A stretch of DNA of 64,000 bases from an uncultured Actinomycetes bacterium. GTDB taxonomy: Bacteria > Actinomycetota > Actinomycetes > Mycobacteriales > Nakamurellaceae. The translations under genes and the position numbers were made by a program. Shown here in pieces: positions 19,164-28,270 of this stretch (position 1 is its first letter; the number at the start of each line of letters is the position of its first letter). Location: positions 1 through 64,000 of the forward strand of contig CALANS010000149.1 in NCBI GenBank assembly GCA_937926105.1. Reading direction: 5' to 3'. A model generated the notes under the pieces. That model was given only the letters and a program-made list of their open reading frames with translations, did no database searches and was not told where the DNA came from.

Positions 19164-20531
19164 ATGCACAGACCTGGCCTGGCCGCATGCGCCGTTGGGG
19201 TAGCGCTATTGACTGCGCTGCTGGCGGCTTGTACGGCGCCGTCCACTACCACCTCACGATCTACTGCTGGTGCACCGACGAGCGGGGCGCCATCCTCACC
19301 CGGCAGCGCAAACGCCACAACCACTGAACCGACCGCCGCTGCACCGCAGTCGACATCGACCGACGGCATGCCCGACTTGATCGGGTCGGCGGAGGACTCG
19401 ACGACCCCGGCCACGACAACGCCGGATCCATCTGTTCCACCCCCGACGCCGGTCTCGATCACAACGACGCCCGTTGACGGTGCGACCGGGGTGTCACCGA
19501 TCGGGCCGGTCACCGCCTCGGTGTCCCACGGAACATTTCAGACGGTGACGTTGACCAACCCTGAGGGACGGATCGTGCAGTCCACGCTGAGCCCCGATCG
19601 GAAGACCTGGCGAGCAAGCGAGCCGCTGGGATACGGCCGGACGTACCGGCTGGAGGCCGCCGCGACCGGCAACGGCGCGCACACCACGAGGGTGTCGCTG
19701 TCGTTCACCACCCTGCAGCCCGCAGACACGATCTACCCATCCTTTTTCCCCAGCCCAGACATGACCCAGATAGGAATCGGACAGCCGATGGTAGTGATCT
19801 TCGACAAACCGCCGCCGGACCGGGCCGCCGCCGAGCGTGCCCTGAAGGTCACCACGGTCCCGGCCGTGAAAGGATCGTGGTACTGGATGGACAACCGGAC
19901 CGTGCATTATCGGCCCAAGACGTTCTGGAAACCCGGCACCAAGATCACCGTCGAGGCGAACGTCTATGGCGTCGATTTCGGCGAGGACATGTATGGCGAG
20001 ACCGATCGCGTCTTGCGAGTGACTGTTGGTCCGTCGAAGATCGCCAAGATCGACGATGCGACCAAACAGATGCGAATCTACGTTGACGGCCAGCTGGTCA
20101 ACACCGTCCCGGTATCGATGGGCATGGACAAGTCGGTCACCGTCAAAGACAAAGAGATCTCATTTCTCACCCCATCGGGGACCTACGTCGTCCAGGAAAA
20201 GTACAAAGTCAAACAAATGTCCTCCGCCAGTTACGGATTGCCCACTGACTACGACCTCGGCTACGACAAGGCCATACCGCTAGCTGTTCGCATCTCCAAC
20301 AGTGGCATTTTCGTACACTCCGCGCCGTGGTCCGTCAACGATCAAGGAGTCCGCAACGTCTCCCACGGATGCATCAATATCAACCCCACCGCTGCGCGAT
20401 GGTTCTACGACAACTTCAGCTACGGCGACATCGTGACCGTCACGGGCACGGCATCCACCCTCCAACCCGACGACGGCTTCGGTGACTGGAACATTCCATG
20501 GTCGCAATGGATCGGCGGGAGCGCGCTATGA
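19164..20531 (+). CDS. L,D-transpeptidase lipoprotein
   Basis: A 455-aa exported enzyme that forms 3-3 cross-links in peptidoglycan. The signal peptide ends in the lipobox LLAAC (Cys at about 23). A Ser/Thr/Pro linker follows, then Ig-like domains (about 100-250) and the YkuD catalytic domain with HSAPWSVNDQGVRNVSHGCININ; the nucleophile is the Cys at about 403 and the paired His lies near 385. The architecture matches mycobacterial Ldt enzymes. It is the first gene of a set coupled by ATGA overlaps to YcnI and a CDF transporter, so cell-wall cross-linking is co-expressed with metal handling. Confidence 0.94.
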   Translation: MHRPGLAACAVGVALLTALLAACTAPSTTTSRSTAGAPTSGAPSSPGSANATTTEPTAAAPQSTSTDGMPDLIGSAEDSTTPATTTPDPSVPPPTPVSITTTPVDGATGVSPIGPVTASVSHGTFQTVTLTNPEGRIVQSTLSPDRKTWRASEPLGYGRTYRLEAAATGNGAHTTRVSLSFTTLQPADTIYPSFFPSPDMTQIGIGQPMVVIFDKPPPDRAAAERALKVTTVPAVKGSWYWMDNRTVHYRPKTFWKPGTKITVEANVYGVDFGEDMYGETDRVLRVTVGPSKIAKIDDATKQMRIYVDGQLVNTVPVSMGMDKSVTVKDKEISFLTPSGTYVVQEKYKVKQMSSASYGLPTDYDLGYDKAIPLAVRISNSGIFVHSAPWSVNDQGVRNVSHGCININPTAARWFYDNFSYGDIVTVTGTASTLQPDDGFGDWNIPWSQWIGGSAL

Positions 20532-21355
20532 CCGCCACCGAAACACCGCAACTGAAACCTGCCCGCCGTAGACTTGCCCGCCGCACGGCATGGATACTCG
20601 GTGTCACCCTGCTGCTGCTCGGGTACGCTGCCGGCCCAGCCCAGGCACACGTCGACGTCAGCGGCGACGCAGCACCCGGACGGACCGCACTGCTTACCTT
20701 CCGCGTGCCGAGCGAGTCGCCCACCTCCGCGACCACGGAAGTGACGATCACGCTGCCAACGGACACGCCCCTAGCCAGCGTGCAGGCCCAGCAGATCCCA
20801 GGGTGGACGGCCACCCTCACCACGGTTCGCCTGCCTAAACCGATAACCACGAACAACATGACGATCACTGAAGCGGTCGGCTCCGTGACGTTCAAGGCCG
20901 ATGCTGGCTTCGGGCTACAACCACGCACTTTCGGGCTGTTCCGACTGCTTGCCGGGCCCCTCCCGGACCTGTCCGAACTCGCCTTTCCCACCGTGCAGAC
21001 CTACGACGACGGAACGTCCGTGACCTGGGATCAGCCAGAATCCCCGAACGGCGAGGAGCCCAACTATCCGGTACCCTCCATCACCCTGAATGGCCAAGTC
21101 CAGGAAACGCCATCGGGGGCAGACCGCACCACCGCGCCCACGGTCACCGCTCAGACCGTCGACATGGACGCCACGACAGCGCAAGTCATCTCGATCGTCG
21201 CGCTGGTCCTCGCCGGTGCCGCTGTGCTTGTCGCCAGCATCGCTTGGCGCAACCGCCTGCGCCCTACCGTTCCCGCAACTGGAACGGCTGCAACACACGA
21301 CAACGCCGTGCTGAAACAACCAGCCGACACGGGCCCGAAGGACCGGCCCGAATGA
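20528..21355 (+). CDS. YcnI-family (DUF1775) periplasmic copper-binding protein
   Basis: A 275-aa protein with a signal peptide that would be cleaved at AQA, leaving an N-terminal histidine (H41) in HVDVSGDAAPGR, as used for copper binding in YcnI. The DUF1775 domain (about 41-190) includes TITLPTDTPLASVQAQQIPGW. A C-terminal helix (about 220-243) anchors it. It starts at ATG 20528 overlapping the L,D-transpeptidase stop. YcnI proteins are typically encoded beside CopC/CopD proteins; CopC is 4 kb downstream. A copper chaperone role is likely. Confidence 0.9.
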   Translation: MTATETPQLKPARRRLARRTAWILGVTLLLLGYAAGPAQAHVDVSGDAAPGRTALLTFRVPSESPTSATTEVTITLPTDTPLASVQAQQIPGWTATLTTVRLPKPITTNNMTITEAVGSVTFKADAGFGLQPRTFGLFRLLAGPLPDLSELAFPTVQTYDDGTSVTWDQPESPNGEEPNYPVPSITLNGQVQETPSGADRTTAPTVTAQTVDMDATTAQVISIVALVLAGAAVLVASIAWRNRLRPTVPATGTAATHDNAVLKQPADTGPKDRPE

Positions 21356-22266
21356 CGCCCCATCACTCACACGACACACCGACCGACCACCGCGGTCGCC
21401 TCGGACTAGCGCTCGCGCTGACCTCGGTCGTGATGATCGCCGAGGTCGTCGGTGCGATCATCACCGGCAGCCTGGCTCTGCTTGCCGACGCCGGTCACAT
21501 GCTCACCGATACCGCCGGGCTGATCATCGCACTGATCGCCGCGATGCTGGCTCGCCGCCCCTTCACCGATCGGCGGACCTGGGGGTACCGAAGAGCCGAG
21601 GTACTAGCCGCCACTGTGCAGGCAGCCATTCTTCTCGCGGTCGGCGCCTTCATCCTCATCGAATCCATCCAACGGCTTCTCGCACCCCCCGAAGTGCACA
21701 GCGGCCTCATGATCGTTTTCGGGATCATAGGTCTGGCAGCAAACGTCGGCTCCTTGCTGATTCTCCGCAGCCAACGTGGCAGCAACTTGAATACCCGGGC
21801 GGCATTCCTCGAAGTGCTCAACGACGCCCTCGGGTCCGTCGCCGTCATCGTCGCCGCGGCGGCCATCACACTCACCGGCTTTCAACGCGCCGACTCCATC
21901 GCGTCGATGATCATCGCCGCGATGATCCTGCCGCGTACCGTGATCCTCCTGCGGGACACCGCTGAGGTGCTGCTGGAAAGCGTTCCCCGCGGCCTCGATC
22001 TTGCCGAGTTGCGCCGACACTTACTCGCCCTCGAGCACGTCGTCGCAGTCCACGACCTGCACGCCACCCAGGTAGCCACCGGCTTGCCAGTGCTCACCGC
22101 ACATATCGTCGTCGACGACTCTTGCTTCCAGGATGGTCACGCGCCCGCCATGCTTGATCAGCTTCAACGCTGCGCAGCCGACCACTTCGAGATCAGTATC
22201 GAACACTCCACATTCCAACTCGAGCCCGCCAGCCACGGCGCACACGAACATGCCGCCCATTCCTGA
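21352..22266 (+). CDS. czcD: Cation diffusion facilitator (CzcD-like) metal exporter
   Basis: A 304-aa protein with six membrane helices. The metal site motifs are in helix II (SLALLADAGHMLTDTAGL) and helix V (LEVLNDALGSVAVI; most relatives have HVLxD, so here N replaces H). The cytoplasmic domain (about 205-280) ends in a His-rich tail, HGAHEHAAH. It would export Zn2+, Cd2+ or Co2+ in exchange for protons. ATG 21352 overlaps the ycnI stop. The H-to-N change in helix V could alter metal preference. Confidence 0.93.
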   Translation: MTPHHSHDTPTDHRGRLGLALALTSVVMIAEVVGAIITGSLALLADAGHMLTDTAGLIIALIAAMLARRPFTDRRTWGYRRAEVLAATVQAAILLAVGAFILIESIQRLLAPPEVHSGLMIVFGIIGLAANVGSLLILRSQRGSNLNTRAAFLEVLNDALGSVAVIVAAAAITLTGFQRADSIASMIIAAMILPRTVILLRDTAEVLLESVPRGLDLAELRRHLLALEHVVAVHDLHATQVATGLPVLTAHIVVDDSCFQDGHAPAMLDQLQRCAADHFEISIEHSTFQLEPASHGAHEHAAHS

Positions 22267-22404
22267 CACCGCCGTCGAGCACGCCAGCCTGACCAACGAT
22301 CCAGACAAGGAGCCATTCTCAACTCTGAGGCCACGAATGGGCCTACGCGCGCGCGTCGCAGACCCGGCGGCGCCAGCACGATCTCAAGACAGAAGGGAAG
22401 ACCG

Positions 22405-22701
22405 ATGATCCAGCCAGGAATCCCCCCGACTTGCCCAAAGTGTTTCGGTGCCATGCGCACCTATGACCGCAGCGGAGTCACCGTCGACCAATGCCAGGAT
22501 TGCCGGGGCATCTTTCTAGACCGTGGCGAACTGGAAGCGCTCATCGACGCCGAGAACGGCTACAACGAACGAAACTACGGGATGGGGCCGGATACTCCGC
22601 GTTCCCGCTTTGGATACAACGACTACCCGGGTGGAGGTCATCACGGCTCCGGACGCCACGGGCGCCGCCGCGGGTTCCTAGGCGGACTATTCGACGACTA
22701 A
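22405..22701 (+). CDS. TFIIB-type zinc-ribbon small protein
   Basis: A 98-aa protein with CPKC (10-13) and CQDC (30-33) forming a zinc ribbon, the GIFLDRGELEALID signature of zf-TFIIB proteins, and a Gly/His/Arg-rich tail (HHGSGRHGRRRG). GAAGGG lies upstream of the ATG. Such proteins are common in actinobacteria and of unknown role; a zinc or nucleic-acid binding function is inferred. Confidence 0.88.
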   Translation: MIQPGIPPTCPKCFGAMRTYDRSGVTVDQCQDCRGIFLDRGELEALIDAENGYNERNYGMGPDTPRSRFGYNDYPGGGHHGSGRHGRRRGFLGGLFDD

Positions 22702-23216
22702 CTTCGATGGGCCCCTCGACACGTTCCATATGGCGCCACACCGGCCGGCCGCGACCCAGCGGAGCGATCGAACTCAGCGACTGCTCTGCCGCCAGAGGCA
22801 CACGCGACTACAGCTAGCGGTCGGCATGGACGACATAACACACAATATGGCCAATGATTCCGCCGCGGCAGAGGTTGTGGCGCGCCCCGGCAACACCACG
22901 CCCGGTACCAACCACAAACAAGTCTCGCCGACCCGTCGCTGGGCCCGACCTGTCTGGCAAAATGCCGAGAACGAGTTCGAAATGACCTATCGAACCTATC
23001 TAATCAGCTGGCGCGTCCACGCGAGCGCCACTCCACCCGCTAACGAACCGTTGGTGCGCCAGATCAGCTAGGCGGTTTGCGACCCACATCAGTCTTTCGC
23101 ACTCGCGTTCCCGGTCAACCTGATCCTCGCCGCGGATGCGAGTCAGCGCCGCGATAACCCCGCTCGCGACGTACCCCATTGCCGTCCTCGTCCCCCTACG
23201 GAGCTGAGACCCCATC
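22702..23216. other. Non-coding stretch before the P1B-type ATPase
   Basis: About 515 bp without a supported gene. A 113-codon open frame at 22730 has no ribosome site and Arg/Thr-rich, non-protein-like composition. The promoter of the ATPase gene should lie in the last 150 bp, but no clear motif was seen. Confidence 0.5.
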
Positions 23217-25184
23217 GTGAGCAAAGAGTGCCGCCAGAGCGATGAGCCGCGGGAAGGCAACCGCCTGAGTCGCGATACGGATCGCCGTCGGGCAATCCCG
23301 CCATGGTGGCGTGACCGGGCATTAACGCTGCCGGCGGCGTCAGGTGTGATGCTGGCCGGCGGTTTTGTGGGGGCACAGTCGGCCCAGCACATGACGTCGA
23401 TGGTGCTCTACGCTCTCGCGGTGATCCTGAGCGGATGCACGTTCGCGCCGCAGGCGCTGCGGAGCCTGCGGCACGGCCAGCTCGGTGTGGCGATCTTGAT
23501 GACCGTCGCGGTCGTCGGAGCCCTGATTCTCGGTCAGATCGCCGAGTCCGCTGTGCTGGGATTCGTCTTCGCGACCGCTCTGGTTCTGAAGGCTCGGGCG
23601 ATGGCTCGGGCTCGGCACGGCCTGCGCGTCCTCCTCGATGTGCTGCCCAGCACGGCCCGGATCGGTTATATCGGAGGTGAAGTCGACATCCCGGTCGATA
23701 ATGTCCGGATGTTCGATGTCCTGGTAGTACGGCCTGGCGAGCGGATAGCGACCGACGGCATCGTGGTGTCGGGACGATCAACGGTCGACGCCTCTGCGGT
23801 CACCGGCGAGTCGACTCTCCTTCGCGTCGAACCAGGGGATCCGGTACCGGCGGGTGCGCTCAACGGCGCTGGGCCACTGCATCTGGAGGCCACAGCCGAC
23901 GGACGCGACAACTCGTTGACCGCCATCGTGCGTCTGGCCGAGCGGGCCCACACTCGAAAAGGCACCCGCAGCAGGCTAGCAGATCGTATCGCCCGGGCGT
24001 TGGTGCCCGCGATACTGATCGGCGCTGCCCTGGTAGCCGCCCTAGGATCACTCTTCGGAGATCCCACGGCGTGGATCGAGCGCGCCCTGGTCGTCCTCGT
24101 CGCCGCATCTCCTGGCGCTTTGGCGATCGCGGTTCCGGTCACCGTAATCTCAGGTATCGCCGCCGCCAGCCGATCCGGAATGGTCATCAGATCAGGTTGT
24201 GCCTTCGAGCGTCTGGCGGCGATTCGCACCGTTGCATTCGACAAGACCGGCGCCCTGACACGCAACCGACCGCGGGTCGTAGAGGTCAGGTCAGTGGATT
24301 GCGTCACCCGGTCCCAGCTACTTGCCTGGGCGGCCGGGGTAGAGACCCGCAGCTTCCACCCACTGGCTGCAGCGCTCATCGCCGCAGCGCCGAACGCCCC
24401 AGCCGCTACCGAATTGATCGAGCATCCAGGCCAAGGAGTGAGCGGAACACTGGCCGGCAGACGCGTGCAAGTTGGCTCAACTCGCTGGCTGGATCCCGGC
24501 GCCCTGACCGCCGCGCTGCACGAGATGGCAAACCAGGGCATGACGACCGTCGTGGTCCACGTCGACGGGTTACTGGCGGGAATCATAGGAATTCGCGACG
24601 AACTTCGACCCGAGGCCCGCGACGCGGTAGCCCAACTACACAAAGCCGATCTGCTCACGGTGGTCCTGAGCGGCGATGATGCGCGCACCGCACAGGCCCT
24701 TGCCACACAGGTCGGCATCACCAGCGTTCGAGCCGAATGCCCTCCACAAGACAAAGCGCGTGCAGTCGCGGCCCTGGGACCATGCACAGCTATGGCTGGA
24801 CACGGAATCAACGACCCGGCCGCGTTGGCCGCAGCCGAAGTGGGGATCGCAATAGGCGCGGGAGGCTCCGCTCTCGCCGTCCAATCCGCAGACCTGGCCA
24901 TCACCGGAACCGACCTCCGAGTGCTACCACGCGCGCTGACACACGTGCGACGAGGCCGGATGATCATGACCCAGAACGTCATCGTGGCTTTTGCCGTCAT
25001 CGGCGCCCTGTTCCCACTGGCCCTGCTGGGTATGCCTGGCCTAGTTGGCACAGTGCTCATCCAGGAGACAGCCGAACTTGTCGTCATCTTCAACGGAATG
25101 CGTGCGGCACGACTACCGCCCACCACCATCCCAACAGCCGAACCAAGGATGCGCCGGATGGCGGCACCTACCAGCCTGAGATAG
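23217..25184 (+). CDS. Divergent P1B-type metal ATPase with altered core motifs
   Basis: A 655-aa P-type ATPase most like the CtpD/CtpJ group, with no N-terminal metal-binding domain. The actuator motif appears as DASAVTGEST and the phosphorylation site FDKTGAL has its Asp at about 342; the HP dipeptide (about 380) is also present. Two normally invariant features differ: the membrane metal motif SPC/CPC is SPG (about 298-300), and the hinge GDGxND is GHGIND (about 527). The first changes a metal ligand and the second a Mg2+-binding Asp, so transport may be altered or lost. GTG 23217 starts it; copC follows 69 bp later. Confidence 0.88.
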   Translation: MSKECRQSDEPREGNRLSRDTDRRRAIPPWWRDRALTLPAASGVMLAGGFVGAQSAQHMTSMVLYALAVILSGCTFAPQALRSLRHGQLGVAILMTVAVVGALILGQIAESAVLGFVFATALVLKARAMARARHGLRVLLDVLPSTARIGYIGGEVDIPVDNVRMFDVLVVRPGERIATDGIVVSGRSTVDASAVTGESTLLRVEPGDPVPAGALNGAGPLHLEATADGRDNSLTAIVRLAERAHTRKGTRSRLADRIARALVPAILIGAALVAALGSLFGDPTAWIERALVVLVAASPGALAIAVPVTVISGIAAASRSGMVIRSGCAFERLAAIRTVAFDKTGALTRNRPRVVEVRSVDCVTRSQLLAWAAGVETRSFHPLAAALIAAAPNAPAATELIEHPGQGVSGTLAGRRVQVGSTRWLDPGALTAALHEMANQGMTTVVVHVDGLLAGIIGIRDELRPEARDAVAQLHKADLLTVVLSGDDARTAQALATQVGITSVRAECPPQDKARAVAALGPCTAMAGHGINDPAALAAAEVGIAIGAGGSALAVQSADLAITGTDLRVLPRALTHVRRGRMIMTQNVIVAFAVIGALFPLALLGMPGLVGTVLIQETAELVVIFNGMRAARLPPTTIPTAEPRMRRMAAPTSLR

Positions 25185-25253
25185 CCCGCCAGTGTGCATC
25201 CCACTGTGAACATCATCAGGCACGCATCAATACCACAGAAAGGTAAGTATCCT

Positions 25254-25832
25254 ATGGCTCGCATCAGCCACGCCAGACGCACAGACTGCCGCACTACCCG
25301 AAACCAAACGCACATCCGTGTGGCCATCGTCCTGATGGCGACGCTGCTCACTCTCCTCGGCACCGCCGGGACCGCTTCGGCCCACTCCGGTCTGACCGAG
25401 AGTGATCCAGCCGACAGAGCCACACTGGACACCGCCCCAACCGCTATCACTCTCACGTTCAACGAACCGATACGCAACATCGGCGCTACCATCGTGGTCA
25501 CCGGACCCAACGGCAACGTCTTCACGCAGGACAACAACGCCAGCGTCAAGGGCAACGTCTTGTCCGCCCGCGTGGAAGGTGCCGGCCCAGCCGGTGACTA
25601 CAAAATCGCCTATAGAATCGTATCCGCCGACGGCCACGCCGTCACCGGCCAGACCACGTACACCCTCAGCACAGCAGCGGCCGGCTCCGCAACCGGAACT
25701 CCGCCCGGGAACAACATCGACGCAGACGCCGCGAGTGGCCTGCCCACCTGGACCTGGATCGCACTTGCGGTCGTCGCCGCCGGGATTGCAGCCATCGCGA
25801 TCAACCTAGTGACACGATCCAAACGCTCGTAG
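25254..25832 (+). CDS. copC: CopC-domain copper-binding exported protein
   Basis: A 192-aa protein. The signal peptide is cleaved before H44 (ASA then HSGLTESDPADR), which gives the N-terminal His of the CopC copper site; a second His lies in SADGHAVTGQ. The CopC beta-sandwich spans about 44-140, followed by a Gly/Ala linker and a C-terminal membrane helix (about 163-184), so it is membrane-anchored. ATG 25254 follows AAAGG. CopC normally hands copper to CopD, which is present in the CtaG fusion 9 kb upstream. Confidence 0.94.
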   Translation: MARISHARRTDCRTTRNQTHIRVAIVLMATLLTLLGTAGTASAHSGLTESDPADRATLDTAPTAITLTFNEPIRNIGATIVVTGPNGNVFTQDNNASVKGNVLSARVEGAGPAGDYKIAYRIVSADGHAVTGQTTYTLSTAAAGSATGTPPGNNIDADAASGLPTWTWIALAVVAAGIAAIAINLVTRSKRS

Positions 25833-25865
25833 CGCTGACAACGAGGCCATGAACCGACCCGGCAA

Positions 25866-25882
25866 GTCCGGAGACTCCGGAC
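25866..25882. terminator. Stem-loop after copC
   Basis: GTCCGGA-GAC-TCCGGAC is a perfect 7-bp stem 34 bp after the copC stop. There is no T-tract, but its position at the end of the metal gene cluster suits a terminator. Confidence 0.4.
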
Positions 25883-26741
25883 ACGCCGGGGCGGTTGACC
25901 AAGCTAACACCGCGTGGCCTGGAGAAAGTGGCGGCATGGATCGAGAAACACCAGGAACTACGGAACGCACCTTCAGCGCATTGGACGAAATCGTCGGAAC
26001 AGGAAGGGGTTCGTACGACGACGAATCACCTCCGGATCCGTGCAGCGGTCCGCCCTGAGGTTTCTGTCGTACGCCGTAACGGATCCGCTACCGGGGATGG
26101 AGCTGTTCGATTCACCCGAGCAGGCTGCACTTGCCGGATCGAGATCCAAGTCCGGAAGCCACGCCCCGAGTGATCGCGGCACCGGCCGGGCGAAGAGCCC
26201 AGCATCCCTTACGTGACCATTCGCACCGACAGCCACCGGGATTCCTCGATCGAGACATTTCCATGTGCCTTCAAGCCCTTATGGACAATGATGTGAGCCC
26301 GCTAGCGTCGGTGCCCGAAGGGACTGTTCGGATCAGAGGTCGAGTGCGTCGCTACTCTGACCCCTGTTCGATTTGGACGATCGATAGCCGTCCACCAGCC
26401 GTCCTTGTTGGCAATGGTCAATCGGGACGCACCACGCCGAGTGCACTTCGCCTGCGGTCACTTCCGACACTGACGCGTCATTACCTTTGGACGTCAATCA
26501 ACACACAAACGAAATGACACCACATTATCAGCACCGTTTGTGCAGGTAGGAACGCCGGAGCGGCATCAGGCTCGCGTACCGTGCGCCACCGGTAAAGTGC
26601 GCGGCAGCCTGATTTCAAAGTGCGCGAGGTCGTCAACCTGTGAGATCATCTTCGCCCACGGCGTCGGCGGTGGCCGGCCCCTGCCCAGGGCTCCCGGCGG
26701 TCTACCTCGCTGTTCGAAGCCCTCGCGCGCAGCAAGTAGTC
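25883..26741. other. Stretch without a convincing gene
   Basis: About 860 bp. Overlapping short open frames at 25.9-26.2 kb contain locally protein-like pieces (for example LTPRGLEKVAAWIEKHQELR) but in different frames with no ribosome site. This may be a decayed gene. The 26.5-26.6 kb part is less GC-rich than its surroundings. Confidence 0.45.
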
Positions 26742-27485
26742 ATGATGGTCGATGAACTGCCTGCGCCAGTGGTCGCGCAGCATCAGAAGCGCATCGAACA
26801 GTTCGTCGTGACGGCCCGACGCATCTCCGGTCACTCGCTCCTGACCGATCTGGAGCAGTTCAGGCAGTGGGCATCGGGTTCGCTGCAGTTGCATCAGGTC
26901 GGCGAGGAGCGCCGCATGACTGTGAACGTTCCTCCGGAGGAGTCGTTTGAGTCTCTTGCTGCGCGCTGCCGACCCGTGATCTTGGATGGCGAGTCATGCC
27001 ATTACGCGAAGGTCTTGGGATCCGTTCGCGCGTTTCTCAATGGCCACCCGACGTTCGACGGGCAGGTCCGACAACTGTCTCGGATCTGGAAGTCTGCCGT
27101 CAGCCCCGCGGACGACTCTGGGTTTGCCGTGCTCGTCGACGGTGCCATCGACAACCCCAAGCGATACGCTGACCTGGCGAACTCATGGCTCTATGGGGAT
27201 CTTGTCCACGCTGACGAGCACGACGCGGCCGACGGTGTCAGCATCAACATTCGCTTCATGGCGGCCGTCGTGCTCTACGGACAGGTTGCCATGAGCGCCG
27301 TGGCGACACTGAACGTGATCAAGGATGCGCGAAGCCAGGGAGCAATCGCCGTGGCGAACGAGGCGTTCGACACTCCGGTGAGCGTGGATGTCCCACTGAG
27401 TTTCCCAGTCAGTGCTGCCGTTATCGTTGCTCCCGGAGACTCCGTTCAGGACCTGCGGAACGCCGTAGACAACGCTGCAAAGTGA
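26742..27485 (+). CDS. Hypothetical protein, about 247 aa
   Basis: No family was recognised. From ATG 26742 the product is a soluble protein with amphipathic helices: VVAQHQKRIEQFVVTARRI, a region ESCHYAKVLGSVRAFLNGHP, and DLANSWLYGDLVHADEHD, which resembles surface-exposed helical bundles of DUF-type proteins in actinobacterial accessory DNA. Coding to ATG 26640 is open but low-complexity. It stands alone and is followed by a GC-rich hairpin. Codon use looks normal for the window. Confidence 0.6.
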   Translation: MMVDELPAPVVAQHQKRIEQFVVTARRISGHSLLTDLEQFRQWASGSLQLHQVGEERRMTVNVPPEESFESLAARCRPVILDGESCHYAKVLGSVRAFLNGHPTFDGQVRQLSRIWKSAVSPADDSGFAVLVDGAIDNPKRYADLANSWLYGDLVHADEHDAADGVSINIRFMAAVVLYGQVAMSAVATLNVIKDARSQGAIAVANEAFDTPVSVDVPLSFPVSAAVIVAPGDSVQDLRNAVDNAAK

Positions 27486-27495
27486 GCATTGGCGG

Positions 27496-27521
27496 GGGCC
27501 GGCCGAAGAACGGGCTGGCCC
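27496..27521. terminator. GC-rich stem-loop between convergent genes
   Basis: GGGCCGGCC (27496-27504) pairs with GGCTGGCCC (27513-27521) as a 9-bp stem with one G-T pair and an 8-nt loop. It starts 10 bp after the stop of the preceding gene and 50 bp before the end of the convergent one, so it could stop transcription from both sides. Confidence 0.5.
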
Positions 27522-27573
27522 ACCTTGTGATCGAAGAGTAGCCGGCGTGGGCCGCCTGGGTGGTTCGGTGCTG

Positions 27574-28236
27574 TCACGGTTGGCGGCTTGGTCCGTTCCA
27601 GGTGAACATGTCGTCGTTGAGGTCGCCGTCGACGGTGAGGTCGGTCCACTCCCGGTAGCACGGTCCGGTCCGGAACTGTGCTCGTAGCAGGAACCCGGTT
27701 TCGACGTCGAGCGTGTAGGACCAGCCGGGTGTCCTGTCTGTGTGCGAGGTCGCCATGGTGATCAGCGCGGCAGGCTGGCCATGGTGACCGATCGGCCGGG
27801 CCGGGCCGAGCGGTGGGTAGTGACGTTGTTCTGGCGGGACTCGCGGCGGGGCTTGGAGTTGCTCGGCGGGCAAGGGACGCCGCGTCAGGATGGCGGTCGG
27901 CTCCGGGTCATCGGCCCGGTAGCCGTGCTCGCCCGGGTAGTGCGGGATGCGCCAGCCAGTGACGCCGTCGGATATCCGCAGCGGCTGCCCTTCCAACGTC
28001 TCGCTCCGGTACCTGGTCCCTGCCTGGAAGATGCGGCGGGCGATCTCGATGAGGGTTTCATCGGCGCCGTGTGGTGCCAGGGCGGTGATGTAGGGGGCCC
28101 GCAGCAGGTTCGGCAGCTTCTCGTTGCCGCATAGGATGCGTTCCCGCATGATTACCGAGCACGGCATGCTGCTTTCGGTGATCTCTGCGGCTCGGGCTAT
28201 CCCGCGGGCGATCAGGTCATCGGTGCCGCTGCTCAT
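27574..28236 (-). CDS. Hypothetical protein, LolA/RseB-like C-terminus
   Basis: A 220-aa product from ATG 28236, which follows AGGAG by 5 bases. The C-terminal segment (GWSYTLDVETGFLLRAQFRTG through DLNDDMFTWNGP) resembles the end of LolA-fold or MucB/RseB-like domains common in actinobacterial proteins. The N-terminal half has no match that I recognise and has no signal peptide, unlike exported LolA-fold proteins. It lies 34 bp downstream of another unknown gene, probably co-transcribed. Confidence 0.55.
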   Translation of the reverse strand: MSSGTDDLIARGIARAAEITESSMPCSVIMRERILCGNEKLPNLLRAPYITALAPHGADETLIEIARRIFQAGTRYRSETLEGQPLRISDGVTGWRIPHYPGEHGYRADDPEPTAILTRRPLPAEQLQAPPRVPPEQRHYPPLGPARPIGHHGQPAALITMATSHTDRTPGWSYTLDVETGFLLRAQFRTGPCYREWTDLTVDGDLNDDMFTWNGPSRQP

Positions 28237-28270
28237 ACTTGACTCCTTCGCCACCTGGTCTCACCGCCGC

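Noticed and set aside
22730..23071. 113-codon open frame
   Set aside because: No ribosome site, atypical composition, no motif.
25849..26517. Three overlapping plus-strand frames
   Set aside because: None has a start signal; at best a decayed gene spread over frames.
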